Assembly: GCA_050297855.1 (NCBI GenBank)
Contig: JBNKTC010000020.1
Location: 310,001 to 374,000, forward strand
DNA length: 64,000 nucleotides
Direction: 5' to 3'
Source of the DNA: SZUA-545 sp050297855
GTDB taxonomy: Bacteria > Campylobacterota > Campylobacteria > Campylobacterales > SZUA-545
Both the position numbers and the translations under genes were made by a program. The notes beneath the pieces were generated by a model, which saw only the letters and a list, made by a program, of their open reading frames with translations, searched no databases and was not told where the DNA came from. Below, in pieces: positions 16,009-24,289 of this stretch (position 1 is its first letter; every line of letters begins with the position of its first letter).

Positions 16009-16410
16009 ATGCAAACCTTTCAGACACTACTACGCGACCACAACCTCAAAGCCACCCCGCAACGCGATGCGATCCTGCGGATCATGGAAGATGCCGGGCA
16101 TATCAGCATCGAAAAGATCTATGAGACGATCAAGACCGCTTTCCCCAGCCTCTCCCTTGCAACGATCTACAAAAACATCATCGCCATGCAGGAGTGCGAT
16201 ATCATCCGCGAGCTGAAGATCCCGGGCCAGAAAAACCGCTATGAGATCAAAAAAGAGCCCCACCACCACATCGTCTGCAAAAAATGCGGTAATATTACGG
16301 ATATTGAAACGGATGTTGAAAGCTCACTTAAAGATATCTCATTAAAATACGACTTTGACGTTAGTGAAATCAGCCTCTCGATCTCAGGAGTATGCCGCTC
16401 CTGCAAATAA
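16009..16410 (+). CDS. Fur-family regulator, PerR-like
   Basis: A 133-residue Fur-superfamily repressor with an N-terminal winged helix (KATPQRDAILRIM, LSLATIYKNIIAM) and a metal-binding dimerisation domain. Both structural-zinc CxxC pairs are present (VCKKCGNI and VCRSCK). The histidine cluster KEPHHHIVC supplies regulatory-metal ligands. I prefer PerR to Fur because it is small, is divergent from a peroxiredoxin and is cotranscribed with a cytochrome c peroxidase. Zur or Fur cannot be fully excluded. It has a strong sigma-70 promoter with an overlapping palindrome, consistent with autoregulation, and a GAGG ribosome binding site. Confidence 0.88.
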   Translation: MQTFQTLLRDHNLKATPQRDAILRIMEDAGHISIEKIYETIKTAFPSLSLATIYKNIIAMQECDIIRELKIPGQKNRYEIKKEPHHHIVCKKCGNITDIETDVESSLKDISLKYDFDVSEISLSISGVCRSCK

Positions 16411-16428
16411 CTGCGTAAGGAATTGTGT

Positions 16429-17421
16429 TTGAAAAAGTTTATTCTCCTCCTGCTGGCCGCTGCCCTCGCTTTCGGCGCCGAAGCGATCCGGAACTCGGCC
16501 CTCTCCGCCGGTCTGCAAGCGATCCCGGCCAATCAGTACGAAATCGACAAACTGGTCGACACCAACCCGGACAACCGGCTCTCGCGCCAGAAGATCGAAC
16601 TGGGGAAGATGCTCTACTTCGACCCGCGTCTCTCCTCATCCAACCTCATCAGCTGCAACACCTGCCATAACCTCGCCCTGGGCGGGGATGACGAAAACCC
16701 CACGGCCATCGGGCACCGATGGAGCGAAAACCCCCAGCACCTCAACTCCCCCACGGTCTACAATGCCGTCTTTAACGAACGGCAGATGTGGGACGGCCGT
16801 TTTGCCGACCTGGAGGAGCAGGCGGGCGGACCGATGGTCAACGACGTGGAGATGGCCTCCAACCACGGCCTGATCCTGGAGCGTATCAAGGCGAACCCGG
16901 GATATGCCCGCCTCTTCAAACGGGTATTCGGACGTGTCAACCCCATCAGCATGGACAACATCCAAAAGGCAATCGCCGCATTCGAGCGGACGCTGGTCAC
17001 CCCGTCGCCCTTTGATGCCTATCTGCTGGGCGAAGACAATGCCCTGACGAAAAAAGAGAAACGCGGTCTGACCCTCTTTATCCAAAAAGGGTGCACCGCC
17101 TGCCATACCGGCATCGGCCTGGGCGGCGGTATGCAGCCCTTCCCGCTCAACGGGACATACCGGTATGCCGATATCGGCGGCTTTACCGGGAACGAGCAGA
17201 ACCTGACCAAGGTCCCGACCCTGCGGAATATCAGCCAGACGGCCCCCTATTTCCACAACGGAGCAGTATCGACGCTGAAAGAGGCGGTGGAGATCATGGC
17301 CCAGACACAACTGGGGATCGAACTCAGCCCGAACGAGACGGACGATATCGTCACCTTCCTCCACACGCTCAAAGGGAAAAAACCGAAGATCGCCTACCCC
17401 GATCTTCCGGATATCGAATAG
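16429..17421 (+). CDS. Di-heme cytochrome c peroxidase (MauG/CcpA family)
   Basis: A 330-residue periplasmic di-heme enzyme that reduces hydrogen peroxide with electrons from cytochrome c. The signal peptide is MKKFILLLLAAALAFGAEA. The two c-heme motifs are CNTCH and CTACH. LGKMLYFDPRLSSSNLISC and PTLRNISQTAPYFHNG are typical family blocks, the latter near the distal-heme loop. Translation probably starts at the TTG at 16429, since AAGGA lies 7 bases upstream of it; a TTG two codons earlier is too close to that site. It follows the PerR-like gene by 18 bases, indicating joint expression under peroxide stress. Confidence 0.94.
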   Translation: MKKFILLLLAAALAFGAEAIRNSALSAGLQAIPANQYEIDKLVDTNPDNRLSRQKIELGKMLYFDPRLSSSNLISCNTCHNLALGGDDENPTAIGHRWSENPQHLNSPTVYNAVFNERQMWDGRFADLEEQAGGPMVNDVEMASNHGLILERIKANPGYARLFKRVFGRVNPISMDNIQKAIAAFERTLVTPSPFDAYLLGEDNALTKKEKRGLTLFIQKGCTACHTGIGLGGGMQPFPLNGTYRYADIGGFTGNEQNLTKVPTLRNISQTAPYFHNGAVSTLKEAVEIMAQTQLGIELSPNETDDIVTFLHTLKGKKPKIAYPDLPDIE

Positions 17422-17868
17422 TCACTTCCTCAGATCGCTGATCCAGAAGAAGTCGATCCACTCGTTACTCTCCTGGCTCCAGAAGTCGGCCCGAAACGGG
17501 GCCGACGTTTTCTGAAAGAGCGTCATCACCTTGAAATCGGTATCGGGATAGCGCTCCTGCAATACCCGCACCACCTCCTGCATCGTATCCCCGCTGTCAA
17601 TGATATCATCGACGATCAGCACCTTTTTGGCCCCGCCCAGTTCGGGGATATTGTAGATATTGATGTAGTCCAGCTTCCGCTCCCCCTCGTAGTGGATGGA
17701 GTTGATACTGAAGAGGGTCCGCAGGTCAAGCCCTTCGGCCAGCATCTGGCCGATGGAGAGCCCGCCCCGGGCTACGGCAATGATGGCATCAGGGGAATAG
17801 TGCTTGGCCTGACCAAGCAGTCCCTTCATATCCTGTAGGAACTCCTCATACCCGTAATAGCGCATCAA
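17422..17868 (-). CDS. Purine phosphoribosyltransferase (Gpt/Hpt-like)
   Basis: A 148-residue type-I phosphoribosyltransferase. The PRPP-binding loop is VLIVDDIIDSGDTM, and DAIIAVARGGLSIGQML is the N-terminal pyrophosphate-loop region. The size and the C-terminal WIDFFWISDL hydrophobic-W pattern fit xanthine-guanine or hypoxanthine phosphoribosyltransferases annotated as gpt in Helicobacter relatives. The base specificity cannot be read. The start overlaps the mqnE stop by 4 bases. Purine salvage beside mqnE makes sense because the futalosine pathway releases a purine base. Confidence 0.85.
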   Translation of the reverse strand: MMRYYGYEEFLQDMKGLLGQAKHYSPDAIIAVARGGLSIGQMLAEGLDLRTLFSINSIHYEGERKLDYINIYNIPELGGAKKVLIVDDIIDSGDTMQEVVRVLQERYPDTDFKVMTLFQKTSAPFRADFWSQESNEWIDFFWISDLRK

Positions 17869-18926
17869 TAGACCTTCAGTTCTCGGTAGAGGCTGTCCCG
17901 TTCCACCGGGATAAAGCCGGCGTTTTTGACCAGGTCGACCATCTTCTCCAGTGCCATACCGTTGGCACTCCTGGCCCCGCTTGCGGAGTTGATGGACTCC
18001 TTCTCGATCGTCCCGTCCAGGTCGTCGGCCCCGAACTCACACGCCAAAAGCGCCAGGTTGATCGTGGAGGTGACCCAGTACGCCTTGATATGCGGGATGT
18101 TATCCAGCATGATCCGGCTGATCGCCATCGTCTTAAGGATCTCCTGTCCGGTCAGGAACTCTTCGACTTTAAGGTAGTTGTTTTGGCGCTGGTAGACGAG
18201 GGGGATGAAGGCGTTAAAGCCGCCCGTCTCGTCCTGGAGGTCGCGCAGGCGCAGCATATGGTCGATCCGGTGCTCCCGCTTCTCCACATGCCCAAAAAGC
18301 ATCGTGGCATTGCTCATATGGCCGGTCTTATGCCATTTGCGGTGGATATCGAGCCACATATCGGAGCTCACTTTCCCTTTACAGATATAGTCGCGGACAT
18401 CCTCGTCGAAGATCTCCGCCCCGCCGCCGGGCATGGAGTCGACGCCGCTTTGGACCATGCGGTTGATCACTTCATCGATACTGAGGCCGTACTCGCGGGA
18501 AAGAAACTCGATCTCAGCTGCGGTCAGCGCCTTGATATGGAGGTCGGGATAGCTTTTTTTGATCCGGGAGAAGATATCAAAATACCAGTCCAGCCCCGCG
18601 TCGCGGTTGTGGGCGGAGACGATGTGCACCTCTTTGACGTCCCGCTCCACCGCCCCTTTGACGATCCCCATGATCTCGTCATGGGTCATGGTATAGGGAT
18701 TGGGGTTTTTGCGGTTGGCCGAAAAGCCGCAGAACTTACAGATATCCACGCAGATGTTGGTGGGGTTGATGTGGCGGTTGATATTAAAAAAGACCTTTTT
18801 CCCGTAACGCTCCTGCTTCAGGCTGTCGGCCATCTTCCCCAGCTCGAAAAGATCGATATCATAGAGCTTGATGCCATCTTCGTAGCTCAGCCGCTCCCCG
18901 CTGTAAAACTTATCAATTACACTCAT
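17865..18926 (-). CDS. mqnE: Aminofutalosine synthase
   Basis: MqnE is the radical-SAM enzyme that joins a chorismate-derived enolpyruvyl benzoate to SAM, forming aminofutalosine in the menaquinone pathway used by Campylobacterota. The 353-residue protein has the radical-SAM cluster motif CVDICKFC within NPTNICVDICKFCGFSANRK, then KEVHIVSAHNRDAG and KALTAAEIEFLSREYG. The related MqnC (dehypoxanthine futalosine cyclase) is the main alternative; the CDICxFCGF-SA and HIVSAHN blocks favour MqnE. It starts 6 bases after the methyltransferase stop and overlaps the gpt-like gene, so the three form an operon. Confidence 0.9.
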   Translation of the reverse strand: MSVIDKFYSGERLSYEDGIKLYDIDLFELGKMADSLKQERYGKKVFFNINRHINPTNICVDICKFCGFSANRKNPNPYTMTHDEIMGIVKGAVERDVKEVHIVSAHNRDAGLDWYFDIFSRIKKSYPDLHIKALTAAEIEFLSREYGLSIDEVINRMVQSGVDSMPGGGAEIFDEDVRDYICKGKVSSDMWLDIHRKWHKTGHMSNATMLFGHVEKREHRIDHMLRLRDLQDETGGFNAFIPLVYQRQNNYLKVEEFLTGQEILKTMAISRIMLDNIPHIKAYWVTSTINLALLACEFGADDLDGTIEKESINSASGARSANGMALEKMVDLVKNAGFIPVERDSLYRELKVY

Positions 18927-18932
18927 TGTTAT

Positions 18933-19736
18933 TTACTTCTCCCAATAGATAAAAGCCCATTTGACCGGTGCTTTGAGGTATTTTTGCTGCTCCTCGTCCA
19001 AGGACACATAATATGCCCGGAGCTTTTCCGCCTCATCATCGCTCAGGCTCCCGAGGCTCCAGCGGACGCTGTTTACATAATCCTCCGCCGATTCGAAAAA
19101 GCTCCCCCGCCCTTCACTCTCGATAAATGAGAGTGAGGCGTTAATGCCCAGGTTGTAGAGGATCGTAAGGATATAGATGTAATCGGGCTTGGACTCCACG
19201 TCCCGCCCCATCACCTCCAGGCTCTTCGGATCGACAAAACTGCCGCCGCACTTGTAGGTCAGGTAGACTGCCCGGCGCGCCTTGGCATCCATCTTCTTCA
19301 GTGCCGCTTCCATATTATCGACCTCCATGGAGCGCGATGCGATGACGATATCCGTTTCGGGGACATCCCTCCAGTCGTCGTTCCAGGAGTACTCCAGGGG
19401 CGTGATGTTTGTGACGCCCTCTTTTTCCATATTTTCCCTTAAAAAGGCGAGCATATTGGGGGAGAAATCGAGGGCATAGACATGGGCCAGCTCTTTGGCG
19501 AAGGGGACGCTCAGGTTCCCCACCCCGCAGCCGATATCCAGCAGCGTCGCATCCGGGAAGGTCCGGACCCGATCCAGGAACTCCCGGTTGTAGCCGCTTT
19601 TATGCACCCGGCGGTTGAAGTCGTCCGCTTTACCGTCCCAGTCGCTCCTGCTTTTGGGTTTAAAGGAGGAGCGGGCCCGCTGTTCGGTGTAGAGGCGGTT
19701 AAAATCGATGGTCTCGATATTGTTCTTTCTTAACAT
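18933..19736 (-). CDS. Class I SAM-dependent methyltransferase
   Basis: A 267-residue Rossmann-fold methyltransferase with motif I LLDIGCGVGNLSVPFA, followed by YALDFSPNMLAFL (the acidic residue after strand 2). No substrate can be deduced. The ATG at 19736 (MLRKNNIETIDFNR) is preferred to an in-frame TTG eight codons upstream. A TATAAT ends only 6 bases before this ATG and there is no ribosome binding site, so the mRNA is probably leaderless. As the first gene of an operon with mqnE and gpt it might act on a quinone-pathway intermediate, but the final UbiE/MenG-type step is only one possibility. Confidence 0.85.
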   Translation of the reverse strand: MLRKNNIETIDFNRLYTEQRARSSFKPKSRSDWDGKADDFNRRVHKSGYNREFLDRVRTFPDATLLDIGCGVGNLSVPFAKELAHVYALDFSPNMLAFLRENMEKEGVTNITPLEYSWNDDWRDVPETDIVIASRSMEVDNMEAALKKMDAKARRAVYLTYKCGGSFVDPKSLEVMGRDVESKPDYIYILTILYNLGINASLSFIESEGRGSFFESAEDYVNSVRWSLGSLSDDEAEKLRAYYVSLDEEQQKYLKAPVKWAFIYWEK

Positions 19737-19742
19737 GGCGCT

Positions 19743-19748
19743 ATTATA
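19743..19748 (-). promoter_or_regulatory. -10 box of the methyltransferase operon, leaderless type
   Basis: TATAAT on the minus strand is separated from the ATG at 19736 by exactly 6 bases, so transcription would begin at or next to the A of the start codon. A weak TTGAGC lies 19 bases upstream. Confidence 0.55.
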
Positions 19749-19804
19749 ATCCAACTCCAATAAAAGGGCTCAATTTTTGACCACGCTTTCAGCCCCTCCT
19801 GTGC

Positions 19805-19810
19805 TATGAT
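19805..19810 (+). promoter_or_regulatory. -10-like box of glnD, leaderless type
   Basis: TATGAT lies 6 bases before the ATG at 19817, with no Shine-Dalgarno between. The geometry mirrors the divergent promoter at 19743. No convincing -35 is visible. Confidence 0.4.
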
Positions 19811-19816
19811 AACCCC

Positions 19817-22312
19817 ATGCAAACCTTTAACGAAAAACTCGAAATCCTGATTACGAACAAAGCCTCCGACTTCGAGGTCTCCAAGCTCTTTAAAGAGGAG
19901 ATCGGCGCCTATATGGGAAGTCTGGACGAACGCTACGACAAAGACCACGGAAAAAATTTCCTAATCTCCCACACCCGGACTATCGAAAACTTTATTATCA
20001 ATATCTATAAATATGTCCTCCGCGACAGCTTCGGCAACTACATGCCTCCCACCAACGCCATCCCCGTCGCCCTCGTGGCCCTGGGGAGCTTCGGCCGGGA
20101 GCAGCTCTGCATCTACTCCGACCTGGATATCATGATCGCCTATAAGGATGTCAAAGGGTACGACATCAAGCCGCTGATGGAACGGGTCCTCTACCTTGCC
20201 TGGGATGCCGGCCTGAAGCTGGGCCACCGGGTCCATGAGATCCACGAGCTCGAAGAGGCCGCCATGAGCGACGATACGATCAAAACGGCGATGCTGGAGA
20301 GCCGCTTCTTCTTCGGCTCCAAGTTCATCTGGATGGAGATCGAAAACAAACTCGAACATATCCGCAAAACGGCAAGAGAGGAGTTCTGGGAGGCCAAACT
20401 GGAGGAGAACCGCCTGCGCCTGGAGCGCTATCCCATCTCCAACGAACCCAGCATCAAAGACGGTTTCGGGGCCCTGCGGGAGGACAACACCCTCCTCTGG
20501 ATACTCAAGACCCTGAACAATATCCGCTACATCAAGGATATGACCCCCGACCCCATCGACGACGAGTGGTACCGGGAGTTCCGGATCGCCCTGGAGTTCC
20601 TCTTCAGGCTGCGGGTCGCCATGCACCTGGTCAACAAGAAAAAACGGGACGTCCTGCTTTTCGAGATGCAGCGGGACGTGGCGGACAAACTGGGCTTTGC
20701 CGATACCAAGACCAAGACCAAAGAGCGCTTCCTGCTCAAAAAGACCCTCGCCTCCCTGGTCACGATCCACGCCTTTACCAACTACTACCTGAGCCGTTTT
20801 ACCGAAAACCCGGACTACTCCTCCATGGAGCGTCTGGGCGAATCCCTCTATAACAGCGGGGGAATGCTCTGCTATACGGGCGGAACACCCGACTCCCTCA
20901 AACAGTTCCTCGAACACTACCTCGCACTGCCGGGACCGTGCAGCTTCCACCCCAGCATGTACGGCTACTTCAAGATGATGAAGATCCCGGAAAAAATCGC
21001 GCCCGAGACCAAAAAGCTGATCGCCCGCCTCTTCTACCGGGACGACCTCTATCCCCTCCTGGCCGCACTGTACGAATCGGGCGTCCTCGAACGGGTCTTC
21101 ACCCCCTTTAAAAAAGTGGCCCACCTGGCGCAGTTCGACCGCTATCACAAATCCCCCGTGGACAAACACTCCATCGAAACGGTCCGTTTCCTCGAGGAGA
21201 TCGGAAGCGACTACATCCGTTCGGTCCATGACGGCCTGGATGCCGACGCCAGGGCCCTTCTGAAAGTCGTCGCCCTCCTGCACGACGTGGGCAAAGGCCG
21301 GATCCGCGACCACAGTGAAGTGGGTACGGTGATCTTCAAAGGCTACGCCAAGCAGCTGGGACTTGGGGACGAGGCAATCGAGCGGGGTGCCCGCCTGATC
21401 CATCACCATACGCTTCTGAGCAACACCGCACTGCGCGAAGACCTCCACAGCGAGAAGACGATCCTCAGCTTCGTCTCCAAGATCGCCGACCGAACAAGCC
21501 TGGACATGCTCTATGTCCTCACCTATGCCGATGTCAACGCCGTGGGCAGCCATATCTACAGCTCCTTTAACGCCGACCTCATGCACGAACTCTACAAAAA
21601 CGCCTCCCTGATGATCGATAAAAAAGAGCAGGTCGGGGAGGCGGTCAAGCGAAAACGGCGTGAAAAAAACCTCCTGGCCCACCCCCGTTTCGCCGAGTTC
21701 GGCCAGCCGGAGCAGAAAAAGATCCTGCGGATCGACTCCAACCTCTTTTTTATCAAGTTCAAACCCGACGAGATCCTCGATATCGTCTCCATGGCCCTGA
21801 CAGACGAGGATTACAGCTTCAAGATCGAGAACAGCCGCCGCTTTATCGTCCACCTGGTGACCAAAAAACCGTTTAACCTCGGGTGGTTCCTCTCCCAGTT
21901 CGTAGAGATCGACCTGGTGAGTATGGATATCTTCCGCCTTTTCGACCGTGCCAAATATTTCCGGATGGAGTTCCATGCCAAGACCGACGAGGGGACCGAA
22001 CAGATGCGCCAGCTGATCGAAGCCGCCTTTGACATGGGCCGGAAAGTCCAGTACCCCAAACCGAAAATACTGAAAAAAGAGATCGAAGTGGACTGCGAGC
22101 ACTCCCTCACCTACGCCCGGATGAACCTGAAGACCAAAAACCAAAAAGGGCTGATGGCCAGCGTCATCGAAATCTTCGATGAAATGGGGATCGATATCAC
22201 TACGGCCAAGATCAGTACGGTCAAGAATATCGCCCGCGACCTCTTCTTAATCGAAAAGAGTGCACATTTTTGCGATAATTACAAAAAAATTATTGACAAG
22301 CTGACACAATAA
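19817..22312 (+). CDS. glnD: GlnD-like uridylyltransferase/uridylyl-removing enzyme
   Basis: An 831-residue multidomain nitrogen sensor. The nucleotidyltransferase domain has ALGSFGREQLCIYSDLDIM (GSxxR-x-SDxD). An HD phosphohydrolase domain near 430-570 has VVALLHDVGKGRIRDHSEVG. C-terminal ACT repeats include ARMNLKTKNQKGLMASVIEI. GlnD uridylylates PII under nitrogen limitation and removes UMP when glutamine is high. The protein is slightly shorter than the enterobacterial one (about 890). It lies divergent from the methyltransferase gene and is followed by a strong terminator, so it is monocistronic. Confidence 0.9.
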   Translation: MQTFNEKLEILITNKASDFEVSKLFKEEIGAYMGSLDERYDKDHGKNFLISHTRTIENFIINIYKYVLRDSFGNYMPPTNAIPVALVALGSFGREQLCIYSDLDIMIAYKDVKGYDIKPLMERVLYLAWDAGLKLGHRVHEIHELEEAAMSDDTIKTAMLESRFFFGSKFIWMEIENKLEHIRKTAREEFWEAKLEENRLRLERYPISNEPSIKDGFGALREDNTLLWILKTLNNIRYIKDMTPDPIDDEWYREFRIALEFLFRLRVAMHLVNKKKRDVLLFEMQRDVADKLGFADTKTKTKERFLLKKTLASLVTIHAFTNYYLSRFTENPDYSSMERLGESLYNSGGMLCYTGGTPDSLKQFLEHYLALPGPCSFHPSMYGYFKMMKIPEKIAPETKKLIARLFYRDDLYPLLAALYESGVLERVFTPFKKVAHLAQFDRYHKSPVDKHSIETVRFLEEIGSDYIRSVHDGLDADARALLKVVALLHDVGKGRIRDHSEVGTVIFKGYAKQLGLGDEAIERGARLIHHHTLLSNTALREDLHSEKTILSFVSKIADRTSLDMLYVLTYADVNAVGSHIYSSFNADLMHELYKNASLMIDKKEQVGEAVKRKRREKNLLAHPRFAEFGQPEQKKILRIDSNLFFIKFKPDEILDIVSMALTDEDYSFKIENSRRFIVHLVTKKPFNLGWFLSQFVEIDLVSMDIFRLFDRAKYFRMEFHAKTDEGTEQMRQLIEAAFDMGRKVQYPKPKILKKEIEVDCEHSLTYARMNLKTKNQKGLMASVIEIFDEMGIDITTAKISTVKNIARDLFLIEKSAHFCDNYKKIIDKLTQ

Positions 22313-22342
22313 CCCCTTTTCCCAGGAACAGAAAAAGGGGTT
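22311..22342 (+). terminator. Intrinsic terminator of glnD
   Basis: Arms AACCCCTTTT and AAAAGGGGTT form a 10-bp stem around a 12-base loop, beginning inside the TAA stop codon and followed by TT. Confidence 0.8.
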
Positions 22343-22433
22343 TTAGGCCCTCAATGTGCCTGCTACAGCGAAATAAAGAAAACACTCAAACATCAAAAAC
22401 GTTCCGATGAACGTGGATTAAAGGAATAGAAAT

Positions 22434-24242
22434 ATGTGTGGAATCGTCGGTTACGCCGGTAAAAATGACCTAAAAAACATGATCCTCGACGGACTCCAGG
22501 AGCTGGAGTACCGGGGATACGACTCCGCCGGCATCGCCTTTTATATGAACGGTGAAATCGCTTCCTACAAAGAGGTGGGCAAACTGACCAATCTGCGGGA
22601 GAAAACCAAAAATGTCGAAGCAGTCGGCAAGGGGATCGCCATCGGTCACACCCGCTGGGCCACCCACGGAAAACCGACCGAACTGAACGCCCACCCCCAC
22701 TCCGCCCAGTTCAGCAACGTCGTCCATAACGGGATCATCGAGAACTACTCCGCCATTAAAAAAGAACTTGAAAGCCGTGGCGTCACATTTGTCAGCCAGA
22801 CCGATACGGAGGTGATCGTCCACCTTTTCGAAGCGGAGTGTCAAAAAGAGTCCGACCGTTTTGAAGCCTTTAAAAAGACGATCGCCAAGCTGGAGGGAGC
22901 CTACGCCATCCTGCTGATCACCAAAGACGAGCCGGAGCGAATCTTCTTTGCCAAGATGGGCTCCCCGATGGTCATCGGGACCGGCGAGGGTGAGAACTTC
23001 TTCGCCTCCTCCGACGCCCCGCTGATCGGCCATGCCAAAGAGGCGATCTACCTGCATGACGGGGAATACGGTTTCGTCGATGCCGATACCATCGCCATCT
23101 TTAACGAAAACGGGACCGTCACACCGGCCACAAAAACACTTCCCACCAGCAAGATCAGCGCCCAGAAAGAGGGATACCGATTCTTCATGGAGAAGGAGAT
23201 CTACGAACAGTCCACCGTCATCAACGATACGCTGATGGGACGGATCGAGGACGACCGGATCGTCCTGGACGAACTGGACCATATCGACTTCGAAGGGGTC
23301 ACGCGGATCAAACTCTGCGCGTGCGGGACGAGCTACCATGCGGCCCTGGCCAGTGCCTATCTCTGCGAGCGTTACGCCAAGATGCCGACGAATGTGGAAA
23401 TCGCCAGCGAGTTCCGCTACAAAGAGCCCCTGATGCGCAGTGACGAACTTTTTGTCGTCATCTCCCAGAGCGGCGAGACGGCCGATACCCTCGAAGCCCT
23501 TAAAATGGCCAAAAAAGCCGGAATGAAGACGATCGCCATCTGTAACGTCGACAACAGCTCCATCGTCCGAGAAGCCGACGCGACGATCCTTACCCGAGCA
23601 GGCATCGAAAAGGGGGTCGCCTCCACCAAAGCCTTCGCTACCCAGATGATGACACTCTGGATGATGATCCTCTACGCGGCACAGCGTAATAATACCCTGA
23701 CGCAGGAGGAGCTGTGCAACGAGATCAAGGCGGTACGCCACTCCCATGCCGCCCTGGAGGTCACCCCGGAACTGCATGAGAAGATCAAGCGCCTCTCCAA
23801 ACGCTACCTCCACGGCCACGGGTTCTTCTTTATCGGGCGGGATATCTTCTACCCCCTCGCCCTCGAAGGCGCCCTCAAGCTGAAGGAGATCAGCTACCTC
23901 CACGCCGAAGGCTACCCTGCCGGGGAGATGAAGCACGGCCCCATCGCCCTGGCCGATACGGAGCTCTTTACGATCGCCCTGCTCTCCAAACATGTCCTGT
24001 TTGAAAAAACGAAGAGCAATATCGAGGAACTCTCCGCCAGGGACTCCACGATCCTGACGGTCACCTCCGAGCAGTTTGACATTACCGATGACCTGATCCG
24101 CATTGATGATTTTAACCATTTTATGTTAGAGTTTTTCAGCATGATGGTCGTGGTACAACTCCTCTCGATGGAGATCGCAATACGCATGGGCAACGATGTC
24201 GATATGCCCAGAAACCTTGCAAAAAGCGTGACTGTGGAATAA
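22434..24242 (+). CDS. glmS: Glutamine-fructose-6-phosphate aminotransferase
   Basis: GlmS makes glucosamine-6-phosphate for peptidoglycan and lipopolysaccharide. The 602-residue protein begins MCGIVGYAG, exposing the catalytic Cys after Met removal. The glutaminase domain includes GHTRWATHGKPTELNAHPH. Two SIS isomerase domains follow, with CGTSYHAALASAYL, SQSGETADTLEALKMA and the C-terminal LAKSVTVE. A clear AAGGAA ribosome binding site precedes the ATG. The 120-base leader has only a small hairpin (ACGTTC, CGAT, GAACGT at 22399-22414) and lacks a glmS ribozyme, as expected outside Gram-positive bacteria. Confidence 0.97.
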   Translation: MCGIVGYAGKNDLKNMILDGLQELEYRGYDSAGIAFYMNGEIASYKEVGKLTNLREKTKNVEAVGKGIAIGHTRWATHGKPTELNAHPHSAQFSNVVHNGIIENYSAIKKELESRGVTFVSQTDTEVIVHLFEAECQKESDRFEAFKKTIAKLEGAYAILLITKDEPERIFFAKMGSPMVIGTGEGENFFASSDAPLIGHAKEAIYLHDGEYGFVDADTIAIFNENGTVTPATKTLPTSKISAQKEGYRFFMEKEIYEQSTVINDTLMGRIEDDRIVLDELDHIDFEGVTRIKLCACGTSYHAALASAYLCERYAKMPTNVEIASEFRYKEPLMRSDELFVVISQSGETADTLEALKMAKKAGMKTIAICNVDNSSIVREADATILTRAGIEKGVASTKAFATQMMTLWMMILYAAQRNNTLTQEELCNEIKAVRHSHAALEVTPELHEKIKRLSKRYLHGHGFFFIGRDIFYPLALEGALKLKEISYLHAEGYPAGEMKHGPIALADTELFTIALLSKHVLFEKTKSNIEELSARDSTILTVTSEQFDITDDLIRIDDFNHFMLEFFSMMVVVQLLSMEIAIRMGNDVDMPRNLAKSVTVE

Positions 24243-24289
24243 CTAATGCTTATGTATCATCACTAAAACAGAATAAGCGAGCCAAATAG

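Noticed and set aside
19961..22144. A 727-codon open frame antisense to glnD, and similar long antisense frames across ileS, the molybdoenzyme, ppk2 and flgE genes
   Set aside because: They mirror the codon structure of GC-rich real genes, have His/Val/Gly/Asp-heavy composition, no family motifs and no ribosome binding sites.
22343..22433. Possible glmS ribozyme or other riboswitch in the glmS leader
   Set aside because: Only 91 bases with a single 6-bp hairpin; no ribozyme core. That ribozyme is typical of Gram-positive bacteria.
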